Source: Sporosarcina oncorhynchi (GTDB lineage: Bacteria > Bacillota > Bacilli > Bacillales_A > Planococcaceae). From it: a stretch of DNA of 64,000 nt. Below, one piece after another: positions 53,398 through 63,247 of this stretch. The first letter of the stretch is position 1. Every line of letters begins with the position of its first letter. Where the stretch lies: positions 802,001 through 866,000 of the forward strand of contig NZ_CP129118.1 in assembly GCF_033304615.1 (NCBI RefSeq), in the 5' to 3' direction. Below the pieces are notes generated by a model that had not been told where the DNA came from, ran no database searches, and worked only from the letters and a program-made list of their open reading frames with translations. The position numbers were made by a program, and so were the translations under genes.

Positions 53398-54681
53398 ATG
53401 ACAAAACGAAATGAACAGATTGAACAATTAGAAAGAAGTTGGAAAGAAGACGCGAGATGGAACGGAATTGAGCGGGGCTATAGCGCAGAAGAAGTCGTAA
53501 AACTTCGCGGGACAATTCAAATCCGTCATACATTTGCCGAAAGAGGCGCAGTACGATTATGGAAATCACTGCATGAAACAGACTTCATCAATGCGCTCGG
53601 TGCTTTGACGGGTAATCAGGCAGTCCAACAAGTGAAAGCTGGTCTACAAGCAATTTACTTGAGTGGTTGGCAAGTGGCGGCTGATGCGAATATGGCGGGA
53701 CAGATGTATCCCGACCAAAGCCTTTATCCGGTCAATAGTGTGCCGAATGTCGTTAAGCGCATCAATCAAGCTTTGCAAAGAGCAGATCAGATCGACCACG
53801 CGGAAAATCGTGAAGATGAATTCGACTGGTTCGCACCGATTGTTGCCGATGCGGAAGCTGGTTTCGGTGGACCGCTAAATGTTTTCGAACTGATGAAAGC
53901 GATGATCGAAGCGGGGGCTGCTGGCGTTCATTTCGAAGATCAGTTGGCATCCGAAAAGAAGTGCGGGCATCTAGGTGGGAAAGTATTGTTACCGACACAA
54001 AACGCTGTAAGAAACCTCATCTCAGCAAGGTTGGCAGCCGATGTGTTAGGCGTTGATACAATCATTATCGCGCGGACAGATGCCGATGCGGCAGACCTGA
54101 TTACAAGTGATATTGATGAGCGGGATCATGCGTTCATTACAGGTGAACGTACACCAGAAGGATTTTATCGCACGAATGCAGGAATTGATCAAGCCATCGC
54201 ACGCGGGTTAGCTTATGCGCCTTATGCAGACCTGATTTGGTGTGAGACGTCCACGCCTGATCTTGAGGAAGCAAAACGATTTGCAGATGCTATTCATGAG
54301 AAGTTCCCGGGCAAGATGCTCGCCTATAATTGTTCGCCTTCATTTAACTGGAAAGCAAATTTAGATGATGACATTATTGCAAAGTATCAGCGTGAGCTTG
54401 GTAAAATGGGATACAAATTCCAATTCGTTACGTTGGCTGGCTTCCATTCACTGAACCACAGCATGTTTGAGCTAGCACATGACTATAAAGACCATGGAAT
54501 GGCGGCTTATTCCAAGCTGCAACAGGCAGAATTTGCGAATGAATCCAAAGGCTATACAGCAACGCGCCATCAGCGAGAAGTTGGAACGGGTTATTTCGAT
54601 GAAGTTGCGCAAGTCATTTCAGGCGGAACATCGTCTACAACAGCGATGAAAGACTCGACGGAAACGGCCCAGTTCGTATGA
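53398..54681 (+). CDS. aceA: Isocitrate lyase
   Basis: AceA cleaves isocitrate to glyoxylate and succinate, the first step of the glyoxylate bypass. The ATG at 53398 follows GGAAGGTGTGG, giving 427 residues; an upstream in-frame ATG overlaps the ribosome site. The signature [11 protein letters not shown] holds the catalytic Cys. [19 protein letters not shown] and the [18 protein letters not shown] region are typical. It is followed by aceB 36 bases on. Confidence 0.97.
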   Translation: MTKRNEQIEQLERSWKEDARWNGIERGYSAEEVVKLRGTIQIRHTFAERGAVRLWKSLHETDFINALGALTGNQAVQQVKAGLQAIYLSGWQVAADANMAGQMYPDQSLYPVNSVPNVVKRINQALQRADQIDHAENREDEFDWFAPIVADAEAGFGGPLNVFELMKAMIEAGAAGVHFEDQLASEKKCGHLGGKVLLPTQNAVRNLISARLAADVLGVDTIIIARTDADAADLITSDIDERDHAFITGERTPEGFYRTNAGIDQAIARGLAYAPYADLIWCETSTPDLEEAKRFADAIHEKFPGKMLAYNCSPSFNWKANLDDDIIAKYQRELGKMGYKFQFVTLAGFHSLNHSMFELAHDYKDHGMAAYSKLQQAEFANESKGYTATRHQREVGTGYFDEVAQVISGGTSSTTAMKDSTETAQFV

Positions 54682-54717
54682 GGAAAAGCAAGAACTATAA
54701 CGGAAAGGGTGGTTCCT

Positions 54718-56319
54718 TTGACTACGCAAGATGTACGTTTCAATATAAATGTAATCGGTGATATAACAGCGGGCACAGAGGAGATTTTAACGCCAGAGGC
54801 ATTGGAGTTTCTTTACAGTCTACATGACCAATTCAATGCGCGCAGAAAAGCATTACTAGCCAATCGGAACGAAAGACAAATCCGGTTTGACGCTGGGGAA
54901 AAGCCGGATTTTCTGAAAGAGACAAAGCATATCCGGGAAGGAGACTGGACGGTTGCGCCTATCCCTGAAGATTTGCAGGATCGACGGGTGGAAATAACCG
55001 GCCCCGTTGACCGGAAAATGATTATCAATGCGTTGAATTCCGGTGCAAAGGCGTTCATGGCGGACTTTGAAGATGCGACTTCACCAACATGGTCGAATAT
55101 GATTGACGGTCAGATGAATCTAAAAGACGCGGTACGCAAGACAATTGAATTGGATCAGAGTTCAAATGGGAAGACCTATACGTTAAACGATGAAACAGCT
55201 GTTTTACTCGTTAGAACACGCGGACTGCATCTTGAAGAGAAACATATTTTAATTGACAACGAACCGATGGCTGGTGCATTTTTCGACTTTGGTTTGTATC
55301 TATTCCATAACGCAGCAGAACTCCTTGCAAGAAACACGGGGCCCTATTTCTATTTACCGAAACTCGAAAGCCACCTGGAAGCACGGCTTTGGAATGATGT
55401 GTTTGTGTTTGCACAGCAAAAGCTTGGAATTCCGAATGGCACCATTAAAGCGACGGTTTTGATTGAAACGATTACTGCAGCATTTGAGATGGATGAAATC
55501 CTTTATGAACTGCGGGATCATGCGGCAGGCTTAAATTGCGGGCGTTGGGATTATATTTTCAGCTTCCTTAAAAGGATGCGGCTGCAACACGATGTTATCT
55601 TGCCTGATCGAAGCCAAGTGACGATGGAAACGCCTTTCATGCGGGCCTATACACAGTTGTGCATTCAGACATGCCACAAACGGAATGCATTCGCAATGGG
55701 TGGGATGGCAGCGCAGATTCCGATTCGCAATAATACAGAAGCAAACGAAGCGGCTTTCCGGAAAGTTGCGGAAGACAAACGAAGAGAAGCACTTGACGGG
55801 CATGACGGTACATGGGTTGCGCATCCTGGTCTCGTTGCCGTCGCTTTGGCGGAATTTAACCGACAGATGCCGACACCGAATCAGCTTCATCGCAAACGGG
55901 AAGATGTGCAAGTGACAGCTGAAGATCTTTTGGAAGTGCCAAAAGGCAGCATTACAGAAGAAGGCTTCCGCATGAATATTTCTGTTGGCGTTCAGTATAT
56001 CGCTTCCTGGTTAAATGGGAATGGTGCTGTACCGATTAATCATCTGATGGAAGATGCGGCAACGGCCGAAATTTCAAGATCACAAGTATGGCAATGGATT
56101 CGCCATCCTGAAGGGAAATTGATAGATGGACGGGAAATAACAGTGGAGTTCTTTAAAACGATTTTTGAAGAAGAGATGGCTAATGTCAAAACGATTGTTG
56201 GTGAACAGGCATACCGATTTGGACATTTTAAAGAAGCCGGTGAATTATTTGCCGAACTGACGCTGCAAGACGAGTTTGAAGAGTTTCTGACGATACCGGG
56301 TTATGGAAAACTACAATAA
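54718..56319 (+). CDS. aceB: Malate synthase A
   Basis: AceB condenses glyoxylate with acetyl-CoA to malate. I choose the TTG at 54718, six bases after GGAAAGGGTGG, giving 533 residues, normal for the A form. Motifs include [44 protein letters not shown] and [13 protein letters not shown]; the general-base Asp lies in the [18 protein letters not shown] region. It completes the bypass with aceA in one operon. Confidence 0.97.
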   Translation: MTTQDVRFNINVIGDITAGTEEILTPEALEFLYSLHDQFNARRKALLANRNERQIRFDAGEKPDFLKETKHIREGDWTVAPIPEDLQDRRVEITGPVDRKMIINALNSGAKAFMADFEDATSPTWSNMIDGQMNLKDAVRKTIELDQSSNGKTYTLNDETAVLLVRTRGLHLEEKHILIDNEPMAGAFFDFGLYLFHNAAELLARNTGPYFYLPKLESHLEARLWNDVFVFAQQKLGIPNGTIKATVLIETITAAFEMDEILYELRDHAAGLNCGRWDYIFSFLKRMRLQHDVILPDRSQVTMETPFMRAYTQLCIQTCHKRNAFAMGGMAAQIPIRNNTEANEAAFRKVAEDKRREALDGHDGTWVAHPGLVAVALAEFNRQMPTPNQLHRKREDVQVTAEDLLEVPKGSITEEGFRMNISVGVQYIASWLNGNGAVPINHLMEDAATAEISRSQVWQWIRHPEGKLIDGREITVEFFKTIFEEEMANVKTIVGEQAYRFGHFKEAGELFAELTLQDEFEEFLTIPGYGKLQ

Positions 56320-56347
56320 AAACATAATGAAAACGGAGGAGATTCAG

Positions 56348-56473
56348 ATGAAAAAAACAGAGGAACAAAACAAGACAATGAAGATTTGCCGGGAATGTGG
56401 TTGTGAAATCATAGAGCAAGTAGAATCTTTGCTCTATGAATGTGAACGGTGTATCGGCAAGCATAAGGAGTGA
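56348..56473 (+). CDS. YhfH-like small zinc-ribbon protein, 41 residues
   Basis: A short gene after aceB. The ATG follows CGGAGGAG with good spacing. The 41-residue product has CRECGC near the middle and CERC near the end, so two Cys pairs form a zinc ribbon. This is like the YhfH family of short proteins in Bacillus, whose function is unknown. It is 28 bases downstream of aceB and upstream of the aminotransferase, so it is probably co-transcribed with the glyoxylate genes. Confidence 0.75.
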   Translation: MKKTEEQNKTMKICRECGCEIIEQVESLLYECERCIGKHKE

Positions 56474-56595
56474 AGAGTATGGGCTTTGTTTCGGGTAAAA
56501 CTGAAGCGAAGCCTTTTACTATCATGAAATGAAGGGTTTATCCTCTTGGTTGGCGAAATGAAATGGGGTAGACGAAATTAAAGGGGGAATGGCAT

Positions 56596-57762
56596 ATGAG
56601 GAACGAAGAAATGTTATTGATACCTGGACCGACACCTGTTGTCGATTCGATCTATGAGGCAATGGGAAGTGAAACGAGAGGCCATACAGATCCACGTTTT
56701 GTAGACATTTATAAGCGGTCGATTGAAAACACACGCGAACTATTCAAGACGAATGGAGAAGTCTTTGTTGTTGCGGGATCTGGGACCATTGGGATGGAAA
56801 TGGCGCTTGTTAATACCGTCGCTGCAGGTGAGCGTATTCTTATACTTAGCCATGGCTATTTCGGAGACCGTTTCATCCAATTAGGGAAAGCATTCGGTAT
56901 TGAAATGGATGTCCTGCAAGCTGACTGGGGACAACAAGTTTCAGTGGAAGAAGTTGACAGACAACTGAGAGAGCATACATATAAGGCAGTGACGATAACA
57001 CATGCAGACACTTCGACAGGCGTAGCAGCCGATTTGGATGCACTTGTGCCTCTTGTTAAACGTCATGGCGCTCTTGTTATTCTTGACGGTGTATGTGCGA
57101 CAGCTGCGATGGAAGAAAATATGAGCAAAGAGTATGGAGGGCCGGGCAATACGATTGATGTTGTTTTGACAGGATCACAAAAAGCTATCGGCGTGCCGCC
57201 TGGACTTGCGATTGTTGCGTTCAATCAAACCGCCCTGGACATTCGCGCAAAAATGGATCGTGTTCCCGCATACTACAGCGATATTCATAACTGGATTCCA
57301 ATTATGCAAGATCCTTCCAAGTATTTCGCGACACCACCAGTGAATTTAATTTATGCGTATGATGAAGGCATGAGGCTCGTCATGGAAGAGGGCTTGGAAA
57401 AACGATATGCTAGACATACAACTTTTGGCCGTGGCGTCCGTCATGCACTCCGTGAATACGGTATGAAGCCGCTTGCTGAAGAAAAAGTTGCGGCTTCTAC
57501 GTTAAGTTGTATTCGGTATCCTGAAGGCGTAAATGACACTGATTTCCGCAAATCGCTAGCAGGCAAAGGAGTTATCGTCGCCGGCGCCCTTGCTCACCTG
57601 GCTGGCAAGGCATTCCGTATCGGTCATATGGGCAACACGACGGAACAGATGTTAATCGATGCCATCAAAAAAATTGGCGAGACATTGAATGAGCTCGGTC
57701 ATCCTGTTGAAATTGAGCAAGCCGTCAAGCGCTTAGAAGAAGAAATGCAAACGATCGCTTAA
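56596..57762 (+). CDS. Class V aminotransferase (alanine/serine-glyoxylate or pyruvate type)
   Basis: A 388-residue PLP enzyme. The N-terminus LLIPGPTPVVDSIYEAM and the ETRGHTDPRF region match alanine-glyoxylate/serine-pyruvate aminotransferases. The PLP lysine lies in TGSQKAIGVPPG, with THADTSTG and VLDGVCATAAM before it. Next to aceA/aceB it could make glycine from glyoxylate. A PucG-type ureidoglycine aminotransferase is an alternative. The ATG follows AAAGGGGGA. The 122 bases upstream hold no gene. Confidence 0.85.
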   Translation: MRNEEMLLIPGPTPVVDSIYEAMGSETRGHTDPRFVDIYKRSIENTRELFKTNGEVFVVAGSGTIGMEMALVNTVAAGERILILSHGYFGDRFIQLGKAFGIEMDVLQADWGQQVSVEEVDRQLREHTYKAVTITHADTSTGVAADLDALVPLVKRHGALVILDGVCATAAMEENMSKEYGGPGNTIDVVLTGSQKAIGVPPGLAIVAFNQTALDIRAKMDRVPAYYSDIHNWIPIMQDPSKYFATPPVNLIYAYDEGMRLVMEEGLEKRYARHTTFGRGVRHALREYGMKPLAEEKVAASTLSCIRYPEGVNDTDFRKSLAGKGVIVAGALAHLAGKAFRIGHMGNTTEQMLIDAIKKIGETLNELGHPVEIEQAVKRLEEEMQTIA

Positions 57763-57768
57763 AAAGAG

Positions 57769-57800
57769 GCCCCATCTTTTAAAATAGATGGGGCTTTCTA
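57769..57800. terminator. Bidirectional terminator
   Basis: GCCCCATCT (57769-57777) pairs exactly with AGATGGGGC (57786-57794), with TTTCTATATTTT on the plus side and CTCTTTTT on the minus side. It serves the convergent aminotransferase and phosphodiesterase genes. Confidence 0.85.
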
Positions 57801-57813
57801 TATTTTAAATAAA

Positions 57814-58668
57814 TCATTCTTTAATTAAAATCCGCTGTGCCTTATCCGGAACGTCAGTAAATATCCCGTCCACTCCGAGGTCAATCATCTTCTGGATTTC
57901 TTCTTCCTCATTCACTGTATAGGGATGCACGTGTAATCCGACCGAATGTGAAAGCTCTACCAACTCTTTCGTTACAGCGGATTTTTCAACTCCGATTCCT
58001 GAAGCGTACGTCGCCACTTTCCTCAAATTCCTTTTCGTCAGCATCGATTCCTTTTTCTGTGAATAGAGTTGTATAAGCGGAATGCCTGGTTCTTTTCCAT
58101 GAATAAATTTCAATGAAGCAGGATGAAATGATTGTAAAATAACGTTCGGTTTGTTGCCGGTTACGGGCAGAAGACCGTGCGCATGTAATTGACGTACGAG
58201 TTCTTCCTCTATTTCCAAAGAAGAATCGGATGACTTAATTTCAATATAATAATTGACGTTCTTCCCGAAATGGGAGAGAATCTCTTCAGTACTAACAATT
58301 CGCAATGGGTCAACAACTTTTTCTAAAGATACAGGTATCTGACTTGAAAAGGTGGTAGACCTCGGTATGTCTTTCAGCTCTTGGAACGTCATATCTGATA
58401 CCGCCCGTTTGCCATTATGCGTGATGACGAAATCATCATGCATGGCGATGAGCTCATCGTCGCTTGTCTGTTGTACATCCAGTTCAATATAGTCCGCCTG
58501 CATTTGTACAGCTAATTCGTAGGCGAGCAGCGAATGCTCGGGTGCATAAGCGGAAGCGCCGCGGTGTGCAATGATTAAAAATTCCTCTTCTGGAAGCGGC
58601 GCTGTCGCTTTAGTCGTCGAACAGGCCGCAAGCGGAATGAATAGCAAGAAAAGTAAAATTCTCTTCAT
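57814..58668 (-). CDS. Glycerophosphodiester phosphodiesterase lipoprotein
   Basis: GDPD enzymes hydrolyse glycerophosphodiesters to glycerol-3-phosphate and alcohol. The protein has 284 residues. The lipobox is LAAC (Cys16), so it acts outside the membrane. The catalytic motifs are IIAHRGASAYAPEHSL with the active His, and IELDVQQTSDDELIAMHDDF. The C-terminal TIM-barrel ends in GVDGIFTDVPD. It is divergent from a ugp-like ABC operon, which would import the product. Confidence 0.93.
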   Translation of the reverse strand: MKRILLFLLFIPLAACSTTKATAPLPEEEFLIIAHRGASAYAPEHSLLAYELAVQMQADYIELDVQQTSDDELIAMHDDFVITHNGKRAVSDMTFQELKDIPRSTTFSSQIPVSLEKVVDPLRIVSTEEILSHFGKNVNYYIEIKSSDSSLEIEEELVRQLHAHGLLPVTGNKPNVILQSFHPASLKFIHGKEPGIPLIQLYSQKKESMLTKRNLRKVATYASGIGVEKSAVTKELVELSHSVGLHVHPYTVNEEEEIQKMIDLGVDGIFTDVPDKAQRILIKE

Positions 58669-58817
58669 AGAACTGCCCCTAACGTAAAGAAATTGTAAAT
58701 TTATGAAAAAAGGAAGGATTATCTATTGCGTATGTCGAAATATGTCATTAGCACTTTTTAACAGTGCAAGTTCAAAGCACCAAGAGAAAATAGTTCACGG
58801 GAAAGGATTTTGATTGA

Positions 58818-59951
58818 ATGAAAAGAGTGGAACTGATTGATATCTCTAAATCATACGACAAGCAAAATGATGTCATTTCCAATATAAACGTAACGATCGA
58901 ACCTGGCGAGTTTTTCGTGTTGGTCGGTCCTTCGGGATGCGGAAAGAGTACAATGCTGCGAATGATTGCTGGCCTTGAAGATATTACGGGAGGAACACTG
59001 AAAATCGGCGATAAGGTTGCTAATAATCTTACACCCGACAAGCGGGATCTGTCGATGGTCTTCCAAAACTATGCCCTTTACCCGCATTTAACGGTTCAAC
59101 AGAATATAACGTTTGGACTTGACGTCAAGCGCATGAAAAAGGATGATCAGCGTAAGAAAGCGGAAGAAGTGGCCGAAATGCTCGGTTTGTCCGAATACTT
59201 AAACCGGAAACCGCGCGAACTGTCTGGTGGCCAACGTCAACGTGTCGCCTTAGCCAGATCAATTGTAAGTGAAACGCCAATCTGTCTCATGGATGAGCCA
59301 CTATCCAACCTAGATGCAAAGCTGCGTGCACATATGCGTTCAGAAATCAGAAGAATCCAACGTCAACTCGGTATTACGATGATTTACGTCACGCATGACC
59401 AGGTGGAAGCGATGACGATGGGTGACCGGATCATGATTTTGCATGAAGGAAAAATCCAACAAGTCGGGAAACCGATTGACATTTATAATTATCCGGCGAA
59501 TCCGTTTGTCGCGACATTCATCGGAGCTCCTCCAATGAACTTGGCAACAGGCGAATACGATCAAGCAACTTCAGAGCTTGTTATCGGAGGTGAAATTCGT
59601 CTGCCAGTACCAAAAGAGGAGATAGGGAAACTCCCAACAGGATCGATGACAGTAGGTGTCCGTCCTGAGAATCTCTATCCTGTCACACCGGAAACAAAAG
59701 CCGAAGACATTTTCCAGACGACTGTCACCAATGTAGAGATTTTAGGGAATGAAACCGTCTTTTCATTTGCGATTGCCGGGAAAGAATGGATGGCGAAATG
59801 GAGTGGTCAGTGGCATATCGATATCGGTGATCAGTTGCCGGTCCGGATGGAATTCGAATCGATTTCAATCTTCGACAACCAAAGCGGTGAACTGATTAAA
59901 CGAACGGTAGACCACGGCAATTACGTCACGGATAAAGAGGTGACGTCATGA
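58818..59951 (+). CDS. ABC transporter ATPase, UgpC/MsmX-like
   Basis: The 377-residue ATPase of a carbohydrate-type ABC importer. Walker A GPSGCGKST, Q-loop FQNYALYPH, signature LSGGQRQRVALARS, Walker B CLMDEPLSNLD and the H-loop YVTHDQ are all present. The C-terminal 130 residues form a TOBE/MalK-type domain. The ATG follows AAAGGAT. It is coupled to the next gene by ATGA. The neighbouring GDPD gene suggests glycerol-3-phosphate or a glycerophosphodiester as substrate. Confidence 0.92.
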   Translation: MKRVELIDISKSYDKQNDVISNINVTIEPGEFFVLVGPSGCGKSTMLRMIAGLEDITGGTLKIGDKVANNLTPDKRDLSMVFQNYALYPHLTVQQNITFGLDVKRMKKDDQRKKAEEVAEMLGLSEYLNRKPRELSGGQRQRVALARSIVSETPICLMDEPLSNLDAKLRAHMRSEIRRIQRQLGITMIYVTHDQVEAMTMGDRIMILHEGKIQQVGKPIDIYNYPANPFVATFIGAPPMNLATGEYDQATSELVIGGEIRLPVPKEEIGKLPTGSMTVGVRPENLYPVTPETKAEDIFQTTVTNVEILGNETVFSFAIAGKEWMAKWSGQWHIDIGDQLPVRMEFESISIFDNQSGELIKRTVDHGNYVTDKEVTS

Positions 59952-60835
59952 GCGGGTTTTGGAGAAAGACTGTTGACGCAAGGACGGCGCTACTCTACTT
60001 GTTGCCTTCCATCATCGTCTTTGCAGTCTTCATCTTCTATCCGATGTTTCGTACCATCTATTTGAGTTTTTTCTTGACGGATCAGACAGGGAACGCGGCC
60101 ATAAATGTTGGCTTTGAAAACTATCAATATTTGCTAACTTCGTCAGAGTTTCTCAATAGTATGAAGGCGACGGGACTGTTTGTCTTATATACTGTGCCAA
60201 TTGGTATCGTCCTAGCATTGTTCTTTGCTTTACTTGCCAATGAAAAACTGAAAGGTATCGGCTTTTTCCGGACGATGTATTCATCAACAATGGGGATTTC
60301 TGTGGCAGCTTCTTCCGTCATCTGGCTGTTCATGTTTAACCCGAGTATCGGGATGTTCAACCGGTTGTTAAGTGTTTTCAGTCTTCCGCAAATCCAGTGG
60401 TTGCTCGATCCTGAATGGGCGCTACTGTCCGTTGCGATCTCGACGATATGGATGAATATCGGTTTTTCATTCCTGATCATATTAGGCGGTTTGCAGAATA
60501 TCGATGAACATTTGTATGAAAGTTCAAGGATTGACGGGGCGGGCTACTTCTACCGATTACGTCGAATTACGTTACCGATGCTGTCACCGACGATGTTTTT
60601 CATCGTGACAATATCATTGATTAACGCCTTCCAGACATTCGGCCAAATCGATATTTTGACCAAAGGCGGACCGTCACAGTCCACGAACCTGATCGTCTAC
60701 TCGATTTACAGGGAAGCGTTCATCAACTATCAATTCGGCACCGCGAGTGCGCAAGCTGTCATACTGTTCGTCATCATTCTAGTCGTCACCATCCTCCAAT
60801 TTAAACTTGTTGAGAAGAAGGTGCATTACCAATGA
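59948..60835 (+). CDS. ABC transporter permease, UgpA/MalF-like
   Basis: A 295-residue membrane permease with six helices. The EAA-loop is YESSRIDGAGYFYRLRRITLPML, where the ATPase contacts it. It overlaps the ATPase gene and the next permease by four bases each. It pairs with the following permease in the heterodimeric channel of the importer. Confidence 0.92.
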   Translation: MSGFWRKTVDARTALLYLLPSIIVFAVFIFYPMFRTIYLSFFLTDQTGNAAINVGFENYQYLLTSSEFLNSMKATGLFVLYTVPIGIVLALFFALLANEKLKGIGFFRTMYSSTMGISVAASSVIWLFMFNPSIGMFNRLLSVFSLPQIQWLLDPEWALLSVAISTIWMNIGFSFLIILGGLQNIDEHLYESSRIDGAGYFYRLRRITLPMLSPTMFFIVTISLINAFQTFGQIDILTKGGPSQSTNLIVYSIYREAFINYQFGTASAQAVILFVIILVVTILQFKLVEKKVHYQ

Positions 60836-61650
60836 AAATGGGACTTCCACAAAAAATATGGATTTACTTTCTATTAATCCTTACATCAGCATTAGTCTTT
60901 TTCCCTGTTTTCTATGCTTTCATGATTTCCTTCATGACGGGACCTGAAATCATCCAGGGGAAATTCTTCCCACAGTCATTTAGTTTCGAGAACTATACGA
61001 AAGTGTTTAGCCGTTTGCCGCTATTAAACTATCTATTGAACAGTTTCATAGTTTCTGTGACTGTTATGATTGGTCAGTTGCTCGTCTGTAGCTTGGCAGC
61101 ATACGCTTTTGTGTTCTTTAAGTTTAAGGGCAGAGACTTTATCTTTTTCCTATTCATCTCGACGATGATGATTCCTTGGGAAGCAACAATGATTCCGAAC
61201 GTCTTTACCATTCGCAAGCTAGACTGGTTCAATACGTATCAAGGATTGACAATACCATTCTTCGCTTTAGCGTTCGGAACGTTTTTATTGCGTCAGCATT
61301 TCTTGACGATTCCAAAAGAGCTGCATGAGGCTTCTCAAATTGCGGGACTTAGCCGCTTCAAGTTTTTCTGGAAAGTGGTTCTTCCTGTTTCGAAGACAAG
61401 CCTTGTCACATTAGGGGCTTACGGTTTCCTGACAACATGGAATATGTATTTATGGCCGCTGCTAATCACGACAAATCAGTCCGTTCGGACAGTGCAAATC
61501 GGATTGAAGCAGTTGCAGTCCCAGGAAATCGCGACAGAATGGGGGGTGGTCATGGCGGGAGTCATCGTAGTAATCATACCGACATTGTTACTATTATTTG
61601 TCGGACAAAAGCAATTGCAAAAAGGCTTATCAAAAGGCGCTTTGAAGTAA
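60832..61650 (+). CDS. ABC transporter permease, UgpE/MalG-like
   Basis: A 272-residue permease with six helices. The EAA-loop is LHEASQIAGLSRFKFFWKVVLP. MMIPWEATMIPNVFTIRKL is typical of the MalG/UgpE group. It overlaps the previous gene by ATGA and is followed 30 bases later by the binding-protein gene. Confidence 0.92.
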   Translation: MKMGLPQKIWIYFLLILTSALVFFPVFYAFMISFMTGPEIIQGKFFPQSFSFENYTKVFSRLPLLNYLLNSFIVSVTVMIGQLLVCSLAAYAFVFFKFKGRDFIFFLFISTMMIPWEATMIPNVFTIRKLDWFNTYQGLTIPFFALAFGTFLLRQHFLTIPKELHEASQIAGLSRFKFFWKVVLPVSKTSLVTLGAYGFLTTWNMYLWPLLITTNQSVRTVQIGLKQLQSQEIATEWGVVMAGVIVVIIPTLLLLFVGQKQLQKGLSKGALK

Positions 61651-61680
61651 ATACACTAAATTTTGAGGGGTGCATGTACA

Positions 61681-63048
61681 TTGAGAAAAATGCTTAAATC
61701 ATCTTTGTTTTTAATACTCGTTTTAACAATGGCAATTTTAGCAGCATGTTCGAACAGTGATAATAAAGATAATGGGACAACGCCTTCAACAGATGGAAAT
61801 AAAGGCGAAACAACAACTGATGGTGAAAAAGTATCCATTGAATTCTGGCACGCTATGTCCGGTACAGGACAGGAATCAATTGATAAAATCGTCAAAGGGT
61901 TCAACGATTCACAAGACAAATACGAAGTAAAAGCTGAATACCAAGGTTCTTATGAAGAATCATTGACGAAGCTTCGCGGTGTCGGCGGTACGAAAGATGC
62001 GCCTGCCATCACTCAAGTATTTGAAGTTGGAACGAAATATATGATTGACAGCGGTTATATCGAACCAATGCAGTCATTCATCGACAAAGACAACTATGAT
62101 CTTTCACAGTTGGAAGAAAATATCTTGAACTATTATAAAGTAGATGGTGAGTTGTATTCGATGCCTTTTAACTCATCGACACCAGTTATGATTTACAACA
62201 AAGATGCATTCAAGGCAGCAGGACTAGATCCTGAGAAAGCACCTGGAACATTCTCTGAAGTAATTGCTGCATCAGAAAAGTTAACAAATGATAGTATGAA
62301 AGGCTTCTCGATGCTGACATACGGCTGGTTCTTCGAGCAGCTTGTAGCAACGCAAGGTGGTTTGTATGTGAATGAAGACAATGGTCGCTCAGGTGACGCG
62401 ACAGAGGCCCTATTCAATGGTCCTGAAGGTTTAAACGTCTTCAATTTCCTAAATACAATGAACAAAGCAGGCACATTCGGTAACTTCGGAACGAACTGGG
62501 ATGATATCCGTTCTGCATTCGCTACGGAAAAAGTCGCTATGTATATGGACTCTTCCGCAGGTGTTGCAGCGGCTATTAATAACTCACCATTTGATGTAGG
62601 TGTTGCGTACATTCCTTATGCTGATGAAGTGAAACGTAATGGCGTCGTTATCGGCGGAGCTTCCCTCTGGATGTCTAAAGGAATTGCCGAAAAGGAACAA
62701 GAAGCAGCATGGGAGTTCATGAAGTATATGACAACGCCGGAAGTTCAGGCACAATGGCATCTCGATACGGGCTACTTTGCCATCAACCCTGCAGCTTATG
62801 ACGAAGAGAACGTTAAAGAGAAATGGGCAGAATTCCCGCAGTTTAAAGTAACTGTAGATCAGCTTCAGGATACTGTTCCTGGACTTGCGACGCAGGGAGC
62901 ACTCATTTCCGTCTTCCCGGAATCCCGTCAGCAAATCGTAACGGCTCTGGAAGAATTGTACCAAGGTAAAGATCCGCAGGAAGTATTGGATAAGGCTGCG
63001 GAAGGAACAAACCGCGCAATGGAAATTGCGAATAAGACGAAAAAATAA
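61681..63048 (+). CDS. ABC transporter substrate-binding lipoprotein, UgpB-like
   Basis: The binding component of the importer. The TTG at 61681 lies eight bases after GAGGGGTG, giving 455 residues; an earlier TTG is within that site. The lipobox is ILAAC (Cys22). An Asn/Asp/Thr-rich linker follows, then an SBP-1 fold with EFWHAMSGTGQESIDKIVKGFN, the typical UgpB beginning, and WEFMKYMTTPEVQAQWHLDTGYF. Placing the binding protein last in the operon is unusual but occurs. A strong terminator follows. Confidence 0.92.
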   Translation: MRKMLKSSLFLILVLTMAILAACSNSDNKDNGTTPSTDGNKGETTTDGEKVSIEFWHAMSGTGQESIDKIVKGFNDSQDKYEVKAEYQGSYEESLTKLRGVGGTKDAPAITQVFEVGTKYMIDSGYIEPMQSFIDKDNYDLSQLEENILNYYKVDGELYSMPFNSSTPVMIYNKDAFKAAGLDPEKAPGTFSEVIAASEKLTNDSMKGFSMLTYGWFFEQLVATQGGLYVNEDNGRSGDATEALFNGPEGLNVFNFLNTMNKAGTFGNFGTNWDDIRSAFATEKVAMYMDSSAGVAAAINNSPFDVGVAYIPYADEVKRNGVVIGGASLWMSKGIAEKEQEAAWEFMKYMTTPEVQAQWHLDTGYFAINPAAYDEENVKEKWAEFPQFKVTVDQLQDTVPGLATQGALISVFPESRQQIVTALEELYQGKDPQEVLDKAAEGTNRAMEIANKTKK

Positions 63049-63060
63049 TACTGGGAATGT

Positions 63061-63093
63061 CCACTGGTTAAAAATAGCCAGTGGGCGTTTTTT
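63061..63093 (+). terminator. Terminator of the ABC operon
   Basis: CCACTGG (63061-63067) pairs with CCAGTGG (63078-63084), followed by GCGTTTTTTGC. Confidence 0.85.
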
Positions 63094-63247
63094 GCATAGT
63101 AGGATAGAAAAAAGATGCCTAGATTGCTAGGCCCTAATTAAATCAAACTCGTTTTGTGGTATGATGAAGATTACTAATTTACCAATATTGGTTTTTTGTG
63201 CTAAGAAGCACTGAAAATAAATACAAATTGATAGGGAGTTGGACTGA

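Noticed and set aside
58740..58817. PhoP box upstream of the ABC operon
   Set aside because: TTAACA and TTCAAA occur, but they are 13 bases apart start to start, not the 11-base spacing of Pho boxes, and only two copies are seen.
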